A DNA stretch of 64,000 nucleotides from Massospora cicadina (Eukaryota > Entomophthoromycota > Entomophthoromycetes > Entomophthorales > Entomophthoraceae). Below, piece after piece: positions 43,890 through 53,544 of this stretch (positions within the stretch are counted from its first letter, which is position 1; every line of letters begins with the position of its first letter). The notes beneath the pieces are model-generated. The model did no database searches. It was not told the origin of the DNA and saw only the letters and a program-made list of their open reading frames with translations. A program made the translations under genes and the position numbers. The stretch is from assembly GCA_022478985.1 (NCBI GenBank), contig JAKSZP010012185.1, positions 1-64,000 on the forward strand, given 5' to 3'.

Positions 43890-44900
43890 TGTCAGAGGGG
43901 GAGTATGGCCGGAGGAACTGACCATGCACTCAGTTTACAACAGTCCCTTGATTGATATTGGCAATGGAGTATTCAGACTTCACCTTGTGTATAACTTTGT
44001 AGGGCCCAGACCACAGTACATCGAGCTTGTTCTGTCAGCCTCCAGGTCAATGATGATAAAAGAGAATGAGGTCACTCATCTGAGATTCGATCAGGGATGT
44101 CTCTCTTCCAGTGGTGATAACAATGCCTTGAGTGGCTTGGGCTTGGAGCTGGACAATTTCATTGGCAAGGGCCCTCATATTTAAATTGGCGTTCTTGGAG
44201 TGGAGGCTTTGAACAGAGGCTGGACGCTACTGGGTAGTCGTGGGGCCCGCCCATACAGGGCTTCAAATGGGGACATTTTGATAACATGGTGATAGCTTAC
44301 CTGGTATGCAAGCAGTGCGCTGGGCAAATAATGGTTCCAGCGGGCAGGATCTGAGGCGGCCAACTTTTGCAGGATGGAGACAAGAGTTCTGTTAGCCCGT
44401 TCTACTGCCCCATTAGTAGAAGGGTGGTAGGGAGCAGCGAAACTCTGGGTAGTTCCAAATAGCGAAGTTAGCTCCTGTACTACCTGGGAGGTGAAGTTCA
44501 AACCATTGTCTGAGAGCAAGGTCTGGGGGCACCCATGCTGGGTGAAAATGGAGCAAACAAGGAACAAGGTGGTAGCCTTAGCTGTGGCTGCAGGAACTGA
44601 GATCGCCTCGACCCACTTAGTCAGATGGTCTATGGCAAGAATAATATACTTGTGACCATGTAGACCAGTGGGGAGGGGACCCACCACGTCGATACTAATG
44701 ACATTGAAGGGCTTGGTTGGTGCAACGATGGAGTGCTGATATTGAGGGTTGGCCCCAGTCTTGAGATTGGCAGGTCATGCAGGCTTCCAGAACCTCTTGG
44801 ATGGTTTTGACCATTTGGTCCCAGTAGCAGCGTGACTTCAGCCACTCATAGGTCTTCTTGACTGCACCATGCCCAACAGTAGTGTGGCCTTCCAGGATGA
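43890..44900 (-). pseudogene. E3 integrase
   Basis: The zinc domain reads CYWD...EACMTCQ near 44,830-44,770. The open core (44,181-44,687) has ILAIDHLTKWVEAISV, LLSDNGLNFTSQVV and NGAVERANRTLVSIL, giving a complete D, D, E set. The C-terminal part reads SQMSDLILFYHH and, after two TGA codons, VLWSGPYKVIHKV (a GPY/F-type module) and HGQFLRPYSPP. A TGA there replaces a Trp present in E4 (INWVHG). This is the best-preserved integrase in the window. A frameshift separates zinc domain and core. Confidence 0.85.
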
Positions 44901-44990
44901 TGTCAGTGTGAGAGGAGGGTCAGATGTAGGGAAGCCACTTCTTGTTGACTCTCTTGTAGAGTAACCCATCCTTGACCTGGGTGTCTTGAG

Positions 44991-45461
44991 TCATCCGGCG
45001 GAGTTTGGCTTGGACCTGGGGGATTCCAGCTCCCAACGTTCAGGCTGCCCTATTAAGTCATAGAGCCAATCCTCCTCCAGGGTCAGGACTGCTAATACCG
45101 GCATCCTGGAGAGTCTGTCAGCGTTCTGGTGAATAGCACCGGCGTGATGGATGATGGTGAAGTCATAGCTTTGTAGTCGTAGGGCCCACCTGGCCAGCCG
45201 TCCATCTGGGTCTTTCATTTGTTGCAGCCATTGAAGGGAAGAATGGTCAGTAATGATAGTAAAATGGGTGCCATAGAGGTAGGGCCAAAAATGCTTGATG
45301 GCTAAAAGAACGGCTAGGCATTCCCTCTTGGTGACGCTGTAGTTTCGCTCAGCCTTGCTTAGGGTCTTGCTAAAATAAGCTATGGGATGATCAACCTGGT
45401 TCTCATCGTGCTGAGCCAGGATAGCCCCCACAGCGACGTCGCTAGCATCTGTGAACAGCAA
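44991..45461 (-). pseudogene. E3 RNase H and connection
   Basis: The open frame starts FTDASDVAVGAILAQHDENQ and holds HPIAYFSKTLSKAERNYSV, KRECLAVLLAIKHF, TIITDHSSLQWLQQM and NADRLSRMP. All the acidic residues of RNase H are present. It ends with ERWELESPRS before the integrase. It is separated from reverse transcriptase by a frameshift near 45,470. Confidence 0.85.
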
Positions 45462-46550
45462 GAAAGGCTTGTCAAACGGGGATGAACTAGAACAGGTTTA
45501 GTACATAAAGCTGTATGTAGAGCGTTGAAGGCCTGTTCCTGCTCAGGTCGCCATTCAAATGGAACATTTTTTTGTAGGAGGTAGAACAATGGCTCGGCAA
45601 GGTCAGCAAACTGTGGGATGAACTGATGGTAATAGCCCACCATACCTAGGAAGACTTGAATATCTCGTAGGCTTTGGGGGCGCGACATCTTTTCTATAGC
45701 ATTGACCTTATTGGGGATAGGTTGAATGCCACGTTTGGAGACCTTATGGCCTAGGAACTCTAGCTCAGGCTGGAAGAAGGAGCACTTTGAGAGCTTGAGC
45801 TTGATGGAGGCCTTCTGGAGATGCTCAAAGACTTCCTTAAGGTGGTTGACATGTCCATTAAAAGTTTGTGAAAAAATGGTGATGTCATCCAGGTAGACCA
45901 GGACACAGGAGAGCTTCAGGTCCCCAAGGATCCCATCCATGGCGCGCTGGAACGTGGCTGGGGCGTTGCAGAGGCCTTGGGGCATCCGGGTAGGCTTGAA
46001 CAGCCCTTTGTGGGCGATTAGAGCACACTTGGCTCAGTCTTTGGGAGCAAGCTTGACCTGCCAATACCCGCTGGCGAGGTCCATGGCTGAGAAGTACTGG
46101 GAACCTGCAAGCAGTCGGAGCGAGTCATTGATATGGGGCAGAGGATAGCTGTCCTTCTTGGTGATGGAGTTGAGTCATCAATAATCCATCACCACCTGGT
46201 GCTTGCCATCCTTCTTTCAGACCAGCAAAAGTGGGGAGGACCAAGGGCTACGCGAGGGAACCAAGAGCCCCACGTCGAGCAGCTGTTTGAGTTCTACCAT
46301 GACCTGGGCCTCTTCAACCTTGCTCTTGTGGTAAGGCTGGGACCAAAATGGGGGGCATCCCCAGTTTCTACATGGTGGAGGACTCCGTTCATCCTTCCAA
46401 AATTGTAGGTCAAAGTGGAGAATAGATCCGAGTATTCCTCCAGGAGCTCCTGAACCTTAAGTCGCTGTTCATCAGAGAGGTCCTTTCCTATGTTAGCGTT
46501 GACCAAATTAACTGAGGGTGGCGACTCCAAGCCAAGGTCCCTCAATTCCC
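45380..46550 (-). pseudogene. E3 reverse transcriptase
   Basis: The open part 45,380-45,985 starts at PQGLCNAPATFQRAMDGILG and has the intact active site VYLDDITIFSQTF near 45,900. It continues with LEFLGHKVSKRGI and FLGMVGYYHQFIPQFADLA. Upstream, around 46,010-46,200, FSAMDLASGYWQV with the first Asp is readable, then DY followed by two TGA codons and LN where Arg or Lys is normal. The open piece 46,294-46,545 is the lead-in (LSDEQRLKVQELLEEYSDLF). One frameshift near 45,490 and several TGA codons disable it. Confidence 0.85.
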
Positions 46551-46599
46551 CAAAGCTTCAGATGTCAGCAACAGCCCCCATTGGTAACAGGCAAACATA

Positions 46600-47524
46600 A
46601 GCGGCGGGTTGGTTAGGTCCTATAACTTTTGGTTTGTCAGTCAGGTTGGCTAGCAACACTGATATTGATCTGGCATATGCTGGATCAAGGATTCCTGGGG
46701 CAGGTCAGCACTTCCTTGGGAGATGGGTTATCCAGACCTTGGACCTCCAGTAAATACCCCAAGGGAATGTTGACGTGGACCCAGGTGTCGACAACAACCT
46801 GGGATTTTGGGGGCATGGTAGTCACCTGGGGCAAGTAAACCGGCATCCCCTTGGATCCATCCACAGCAGGAGGGGGCAGCCAGACTCGAGAGCCCCAGAT
46901 GTGGTACTCAAGCCAATTGATTCATCCTTTGGTCTCCAGTAGGCAGGCTCGGGCCTTGACATCCGCCCTAGAGTCATGGGCAGTTTCAAAAACCAGAGGG
47001 ACTCGGTGTCCTAGAAGGGAGAGAAAACCACCATCATAGTGGATAACAGCCTCTCAAAGAAACTGGGTTCTGAGGAGTAGATCGTAGATGGTGTTGTCCA
47101 AAGCAATGGCAGTTGTATCCAAAGTGAGCTTCTCAAACCGAATTGGTAGAGAGGAATAGGCCCCTATGGATTGGGTATACTGAGGGCCAGCTGTGCCATA
47201 CTCCATGTAGTGCAGCATGTCAGGGGCAACCTTGATGCATTTCATCAGCTTGGAAGAGATAAAGTTCACGGGGGAGTCACTGTCAACTATGGTGTAAACC
47301 AGAATCTTGTGGACCCGGATGGTGACTTGGGTGACCAAACTTCCAAACTGAGGCGGCAGCGTAAGGAACATAGGAGAATCATCAGAAGAAGAGTAAGCGG
47401 TATCAATGTCTTTATTGTCAATAGATACCGCAGCTACTTCTTTGGAGTTAACAGCTTCTGGTTTGTGTGTAGAGGTTACTTGAGGCTGGACAGGGGTGTC
47501 AGCATGAAGCGCCTCATCCTTCAT
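46600..47524 (-). pseudogene. E3 protease and linker
   Basis: The open piece 47,054-47,524 holds VYTIVDSDSPVNFISSKLMK near 47,270-47,325: the active site D-S-G is D-S-D, a G-to-A change that should destroy activity. The linker to reverse transcriptase (46,600-47,050) reads DTWVHVNIPLGYLLEVQGLD and, after a frameshift, PGILDPAYARSISVLLANLT, also found in E4. Confidence 0.75.
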
Positions 47525-49400
47525 GCTGACTGCCCTTTTCCCGCCTCTTCAGCTAGACGTTTCCAACAAGTTTTGGCGCTATGCCTAAAGCCATTGCAAT
47601 AGGTGCGCCGCGGATGGGGGGTTTTCTGGTTCTCAACTACATAGACCCTAGGGCGGTTAGAGGGGGCTGCGGGTGCAGCCTTAGAGTTCAAGATCTTGGC
47701 AGGGATCTCATTGAGGGCCTCCTTGATCTCTCTGATACAAGTGAACCCGTTCTTTTGCCTGATCATGTGCATCTGGACCTCAGGATAGGACCCCAGGGCA
47801 GAGATGACAGCGGTAATGGCGTCGTCCAGAGTGATGTGGCTTGTTATAACCAAAGGTTGAGCCTGAGCGTAGAACCAGTTGGCAAACTCCATAGGGTTTT
47901 CTCCTTTGTTAAGTCAGATGCCCATGAATGCTTACTTCTGGTTGGCCAAGGTTTGGTTACTGCCAAACTCTTGGATCAGGGCGGTGTGGACTTGTTCCCA
48001 GGTGTTACACTCCTTAAGATGGGGAGTCATAATTTCCTGGGAGGTGCTGTCTAGGCATGAGTGGATGTGCTTCACCTTTTGTTGGTTGGTGGCATCCTCC
48101 ATAGAACTCTCGTAGGCATACAAGAAGGAGGCGATGCTCTCCCGTCTGGGGGTGAGCTTCTCTTTGAAGTTAGGTTTAAAGTTAGAGACAATAGGAGTAG
48201 AGAGGGTGTTAACGCCTGGGATAGGCGTCAGCTCTGAGATCTCCGTTTCTGCATATTCTCAAGGAGCCCTTTGATCTAGCTGCCTCTGCAAACCTTCTAA
48301 GTCTTCTTGGATATATTCCCAGTTTTGACTGAGGGTGGAAGCAGACGCCTTTCTGGCAACCTGCTCCTTTAAGGACTGAATTTCAGCGTTCTGTAGTTGG
48401 AGCTGGTTTTTGATGGTGGCCAACTGGGTTTTGAACCCATGACACATCATTTCGAGTCAGGAGATGCGAGTGTCAGTGAGCCTCATGAAAGCACTGAGGT
48501 TATCCATCTCATCTGATAGCGCTTCGATGGAGACCCTGGGGTCAAGGGGAACACCATCCTTTCGAAGCTTGCATCCCAAGGCCACCTGTTGGATCTGGTC
48601 CCGCAGGGCGGCCAGAGCAGTTTTTATATCCTTTCACCAGGGGTCTTCAGGTTCACCCAAGGTGGGGGGGCCAGAAGGCCCTTGAGGCCCACGTGGTCTC
48701 TCAGGTCCTGCTGGCCCCTGACGCCCTTTGGGACCTTCTGGCCCCCTAGGCCCTTCTGGTCCAGCAGCCGTGGGGGAGTAGTCGCAAGAGGCCAGCTCTC
48801 AGTAGTGCTGCTGTAGGGATTGTAGCAATTCTTCAGCTTGTTGCAATCATTGGGTCCATGTCGCTTCAAACTGTTGAGCGTTTTGGTGAAACTGCTCCTC
48901 AAGGTAGCCGGAGATGCTGCTATCTAATACCACCAGTTGGTCGCGGATTTTGTTGATTAGTCATCAGTTATCAAGGATAGCTTTGCGATTGTTGTGCACA
49001 AAGGAGGAGGCCACATCATAGAAGTCAATAATATATGAATGTAAATTTTGGGTGAGCCCTAGGTGCTGGGAGACCTCCTGATGGTGTAATCCTACTAACT
49101 GGAGGAGGTGATGAATTGTAGGATGGACAAAATTATGAAGGTAGCAATCAGGTCCCAAGGTAAGCTCCCCAGCAGGTAATGCAGCTGAGGAGTATAGGTC
49201 TCGCATTGTGGATGGCATGGCGGAAATGTGGGAGTGGCTGGAGTGGACACCCTCAGCGTAGATGCTGAGGACTAGTTGGTTGATGACATTGTGGGAGTGT
49301 TTGAGCTGAATTTGATATTGGCCCCCATCTAGGGAGGGCAGCGAGAATTGGAAGGCAGCGCGGAACTCTAGCCTTTCTGGCTGCGAGGGTGGCATTGCAT
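47525..49400 (-). pseudogene. gag: E3 gag with collagen-like and coiled-coil parts
   Basis: From the N-terminus: a region of about 145 residues (48,964-49,395), two TGA codons, a helical stretch (DSSISGYLEEQFHQNAQQFE), then a Gly-X-Y region (48,664-48,762). It is followed by a coil (QLQLQNAEIQSLKEQVA, 48,259-48,450), the capsid core (KVKHIHSCLDSTSQEIM, WEQVHTALIQEFGSNQ, 47,932-48,123; ITLDDAITAVISALG, 47,521-47,892) and a zinc-knuckle-like YCNGFRHSAKTCWK at about 47,560-47,600. All breaks I could read between these parts are TGA or frameshifts. The first residue is taken at 49,395 because it lies 120 bases after the primer-binding site; other starts are possible. Confidence 0.8.
48664..48762 (-). 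other. Collagen-like Gly-X-Y stretch in E3 Gag
   Basis: Eleven triplets are readable: GPE GPR GPE GPK GRQ, GPA GPE RPR GPQ GPS, GPP. The eighth has Arg in place of Gly (GGA to AGA). It is in the same frame as the flanking helical parts apart from a TGA 10 codons later. Pro and charged residues in X and Y are as in bacterial and viral collagen-like stalks. Confidence 0.8.
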
Positions 49401-49537
49401 ATTGGGAAGAACTAACCCATCAAGAAATGTTCCTCGATTGACCAGTCATTTGGTCTTCAGGGTTGCTGTTGGTTTCCATTTGTTGTGATTGACGTTTTCA
49501 CTGGGTCAGCTCAGAGCCCCTGTAGTGAGCACCACTT

Positions 49538-49952
49538 TGTCGGCGCTGCAGTTCTCAAGACTGGCGCTGGGGTTTGTGGTGGCTTGAAGCTGGAAATTTG
49601 AAAATGAGCACCAAAGAGGAAACAGAAAAATAAAGGTTAGTTTACCAAATATTTTATTAATTCAAAATGCTTCAATATTTATAGGGTGCGTTGGGACTCA
49701 ATGCCTTTGGGATCTTCAGAGCCTCATCCAATCAGGATCTTTACTAACCTTCCAGAAAGGCCTCCTCGAGGGTGTCCTCAATGGATATCATCACTCACCT
49801 GACTGAGAAGGTGGAAAGCCCACTCCACGTGACTCAGTAATAGGTAAGGATGATCCAGAAAAGTTTTGTCTTGCCTGGAATTGACGACTGACTTGGCACA
49901 GCCAGATTCGGAAGATGGGAATTCTAGACAATTTTTATCTCGAATCCTGACA
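49538..49952 (-). repeat. E3 5' LTR
   Basis: 415 bp, starting TGTCAGGATTCGAG on the element strand and ending GCGCCGACA. It keeps more CpG than the 3' copy. Confidence 0.9.
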
Positions 49953-50760
49953 ACTATGACAGGGAATGCTCACGGTGATTAATGGTAAATGAGGTCACTG
50001 GATAGCCCTTTCTTGATCTCTGCTTCAACAAATTTTTCTCATGCTTGTGGCAGGTGGTAGGGTCATCTAGCAATGGGTTTAGCATCACTCTGGTGTGAAC
50101 CCAAGGTTGAGAGGAGAACGTCATCACCATCGTGGCAGAAAAGTATCTTAAATTGTCTGAGTAGTTGTGATAGATCTGCCTTTTGCTGATCCTCCAAGTG
50201 GCTTAGGACATTAATCTTTGTCTCTTGACTCACCACACCAGTAGGTAGACAGTTGCGCAGGGGTGTCTGATGGCCTTTCTGAGTTGGAATATGTAACAGT
50301 CAGGGGCTTCATTCCTTTTTCTATCTGCATAAACCATTAGTCTAATTCAAAGTTGGTGTGTATTCCAAACACCTTTAGGTCTGTTGGGAAAGCAACTGGA
50401 TGAGATTGTGATCAAAAACTGCTGCATCATTATAGCAGATTTTGCCAGCTATCTACAGGAAGGTCAAATACTTGACCACAACAAGATTGTTGAGTTCCAT
50501 TAGCCATCAGGAAGTTCATGTCGCTTGAAATGTCCTTATATCCAATTTCCAGAAGGAACTTCTTTGTCACTATATTTGCTGAAGAACCTGTATCAAGGAG
50601 GATGAGCATTGAATATCCAAAGAGGGACCCCATGGTGTGGTGTTCTCCAGTATTAGTGAGCAGGGATTACTGTTTTGGGCCTCCATTTTAAAGCTAGGTT
50701 AGACCAATGGATTGATGAAGGTCTTGCCGTAGTGCAGGGCTGGACTTGCACAAGTCCTCA
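49953..50760 (-). pseudogene. E5 protease and start of polymerase region
   Basis: The open piece 50,430-50,633 holds LILLDTGSSANIVTKKFLLE with an intact D-T-G, then FLMANGTQQSCCGQVFDLPV, as in E1. The region from 50,400 to 49,953 is the linker and the first residues of reverse transcriptase, cut by E3. Confidence 0.75.
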
Positions 50761-50787
50761 AGGGGTACTGGGATAATTGTTTCTTTT

Positions 50788-50838
50788 AAAATCTTTGTAG
50801 CTGAACCATCTAGTACTAAAAAAAATCTTTGTAGCTGA
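50788..50838 (+). mobile_element. 17-nt retroposon tail with a 17-bp target duplication in E5
   Basis: ACCATCTAGTACTAAAA (50,805-50,821) is flanked by AAAATCTTTGTAGCTGA on both sides (50,788-50,804 and 50,822-50,838). The same tail lies in Helitron B at 5,233. Confidence 0.7.
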
Positions 50839-50859
50839 TACCCCTTTAGGTAAGTATGA

Positions 50860-52345
50860 CACTGCTAGGAACTGATACCGTATGTTGTTGTGGTACTCAA
50901 AATTTTGTGGCAGTTGTTTTCTTCACTTTTTGATAGGTTCTGTAGGGACAACTGCTATACTATGTGGGTAGTGTTGGGGCTGCAGGTTTTCCATAGCCTG
51001 CTTGGCAAATTCAGGTAATTGGAGGGAAGCATCATCTAGTTTTCTTCTGGGTTCATCATATTCTTCCATAGTTACTCCATGTGGTTCATTGTGTTCTTTC
51101 TGCTCTGGGTTCAAAATGACATCGATTCTCATTCTTTTGGTTGTGTCATATATATTGTGGCTGGCTAATATCTATTGCTTCCGTTTTTCAGCAGCATATA
51201 TTTCTTCCAGTAGGAGTTGTCAGGTTTGTTCTGTCTCAGGCTTTGGTGATGAGTACTCAATCTGTCAGAGGGGGGATGAGGCTGTCCTGGTGGTGGCACA
51301 ACTTAGGGGTGCTGGTAAGGCATTGTCCCCATCCCATAGTTTTCATTTGATGGTGGAGTTATATAAGGATAGGGATACAGCGTATATGGTCCCACTGGCG
51401 GTTTCCATGAGGCATTGGTGGCAGATTAGGGTACTGATGAGGTACAGACTGGGCGACAATAGCCTTTCCAGGAGCTGTAGGTGCATTATAATTTCTTTGA
51501 CTAGCTCTGTTAGAACACCTTTCATCTATATAGCCCCATTGCAACGCCAGCAGGTGTTTTGGCACTGTCTGAAATGATGCACAGGATCATTACAATTGGT
51601 CAGCGAAGGTTGATTCATGGGGGTCGTCCTTGTACTAGCATAGTGAGCTGTTGTACTTGCTCTGAAAGGGCATTCATCTGTGTGGTGAACTCAGAGGGAG
51701 GGCTGATATGTTAAAACTTTGTGATAGCCTCACCCTTAGGTTCTTCTTCCTCTAGCTCCAGCCTTCTGGTGTTTCATTTTCTAGGTCAACGGCTGGCTAG
51801 AGAGCATATTAGCGACAGACTTCAATAGCATGGTCAGCATATGAAGGTTAAAAAACCAGGACAGCATTTAGGCATGAGGTTTTCTAAGGCATCAATAAAC
51901 CATTCCAGTAACTGTTGATCCATATCATCACAGCGTCAGTTTCTAGACTGGTGCCATTGTCCAAGTAGGTCTTCAAATTTATCCAAAAATGGTCAATATT
52001 ATCATAATCCTTCAGGCATATCTGCTGGTACTTCTTTTGTAGTTTTTAGTAGATACCCAAAACTTGGCATGAGCATGCTCCTGCCATTCACCCCAGGTGT
52101 TAAATGGGAGGTTTGCACTATGCCACCTTCTTGCCAAGCCTGTTAGAAGGCTGGGCCCCTCATGGAGTTGTTGGCGGTCACTCACATCATAGTCATCACC
52201 CCAGGAGTTATAGGCTTCTAACCATTCATCTATTGGACCATTTAAAAATTTCTCTAGGGTTTGCCTTGTGTAGAGTTTCATTAATGTCAGGGTAGCAGTC
52301 TGGCTTTGGAAGGCATTTGCAAGTTCCCTGGAAGGATCACCAATT
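50860..52345 (-). pseudogene. gag: E5 gag
   Basis: The open piece 52,012-52,281 matches E1 Gag: EKFLNGPIDEWLEAYNSWGD, then LLTGLARRWHSANLPFNTW. A zinc-knuckle remnant (NCNDPVHHFRQC) is at about 51,555-51,590, followed by a second Cys pair (CWRC). Another open piece (50,923-51,132) lies near the gag-protease border and has EPHGVTMEEYDEPRRK. The middle has many stops. Confidence 0.75.
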
Positions 52346-52712
52346 TGTTGGGGAATTAAGGGATTCTGGTGTATTTCCCAACAGGTGGCAGGTGGCAGAG
52401 CATAACTCTCAGGGTTTTCAAAATCGTCAATTCAGTTGTCATTGTCAGTCATCCTGGGTTTTTATGACTTAAAACGCCCAGGAAAGGATATTTCTTAAAA
52501 CTGAAAGATAAGGAACACAACAAGTAATTAAACTTTAGAATTTGATGATTTATTGTGATAAGAACTGCAGGTATTTATACTTGTTTCTAGGGATATTTCG
52601 GTGCTTAGAATGTTCTAGGGGAATCAACTGAAATCAAGATAAAAATGAGTATTCCTCATACGTGGAATTACTATTCAAGTGGATTACAACGGAATTATTA
52701 ATCCGTTTGACA
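52346..52712 (-). repeat. E5 5' LTR
   Basis: 367 bp, with TGTCAAACGG at its start on the element strand and TTCCCCAACA at its end. The primer-binding site follows. Confidence 0.85.
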
Positions 52713-52716
52713 ATGG

Positions 52717-52785
52717 TTGATGTTTTAGTTAATTTGATAGGTTTAATTAGTTTTGGATGAGTGGATAATAATTTTATATTGATGA
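52717..52785 (+). mobile_element. Helitron A-type fragment, continuation after E5
   Basis: GTTTTAGTTAATTTGATAGG continues the fragment cut at 40,731 and matches Helitron A near 6,800-6,860 (inverse). It ends where the E4 LTR starts. Confidence 0.65.
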
Positions 52786-53536
52786 TGTTGAAATCCAGCT
52801 TTGTTGTGTTTGCTAGTGCTTACACCGTTGGATTCCACAAAGGATTATAAATATATATTTAAAATGAATACTACTAAAACTTGGGTTTTATAAATTTTAT
52901 TAGTAGTGCATGGAATAGAAAAGAAACCAATCTCCCTTGATATCAGACCATTCTGTATTTAAATTGTAATAAGGGTCAAGGAGAATATGAAGGTAGGCGT
53001 GTGGAATAGCTTGGTAATTTCCAAAATAGGAAATATGTTAAATCACCTTATCAGAGCTCAGGAAATTGGGATCACTTAGAGGAAATGACAGATGGGATGG
53101 TATGGTTAGGCAGAACATACCCATGTGATAATGATTTTAATGTACTTTAACAAATCAGTGTATGCTAAAATAATTGCACCTTGGGGGACCTCTGCCACAC
53201 CTATAAAAGGGGGTCCCCACTTAGGTGCTGAATTGAAACTGACTGTGGTGAGGGAACAACCATTTGAATGGCACCCCAGATAGGCTGCATGGTTGGAGTA
53301 ATCTGACTACTGGATTTAGAATCAGCAGCCCATTTAGTAGGTGGCAAAGTATTGCCCCAATTTGTGGGGTTCCATTGAGAATTGGCAGTTTCTTTTGACC
53401 GATATTGGCATTATTACCATTTGAATTAATATTATTATTAGATCAGACATATAATTGCCTGATCATATTTGTTAAATTGGGGTTATTCTTCCCCAAAACA
53501 TTCTTTTGCCAAAGTTTAGGTGGCAATTGTCTGACA
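52786..53536 (-). repeat. E4 3' LTR
   Basis: 751 bp. CCTATAAAAGGGGG near 53,200 (plus strand) is shared with the N1 LTRs. Several blocks match N1, but the LTR as a whole is clearly diverged, so E4 is a sister subfamily. Confidence 0.85.
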
Positions 53537-53544
53537 TTACCCCC

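Larger units (their letters stand above)
43458..49952 (-). mobile_element. Gypsy retrotransposon E3, nearly complete, youngest of the gypsy set
   Basis: LTRs at 49,538-49,952 (5') and 43,458-43,871 (3'); duplication ACTAT at 43,453-43,457 and 49,953-49,957. The LTRs differ at roughly 30 of 414 places, nearly all transitions. The primer-binding site TGGTGCTCACTACAGGGG lies at 49,518-49,535 (minus strand), two bases from the LTR. Gag, protease, polymerase and integrase have long open parts interrupted mostly by TGA. Removing E3 restores the E5 frame PVIVVP. No chromodomain is visible. Confidence 0.92.
40732..52712 (-). mobile_element. Gypsy retrotransposon E5, split by E3
   Basis: LTRs at 52,346-52,712 (5') and 40,732-41,097 (3'), 4-bp duplication ATGG at 40,728-40,731 and 52,713-52,716. 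The primer-binding site is TTGGTGATCCTTCCAGGG (minus strand, 52,327-52,344). Gag, protease, polymerase and integrase follow on the minus strand. E3 interrupts the start of reverse transcriptase. It is in the same family as E1 and also has 4-bp duplications. Confidence 0.9.

Noticed and set aside
48624..48902. 92-residue open frame over the collagen-like segment
   Set aside because: It is in another frame. The Gag frame with Gly-X-Y and helical flanks fits the element better.
43458..49952. TGA as a reassigned sense codon
   Set aside because: Expected residues at TGA sites are a mix of Arg and Trp, which decay explains and a single reassignment does not.
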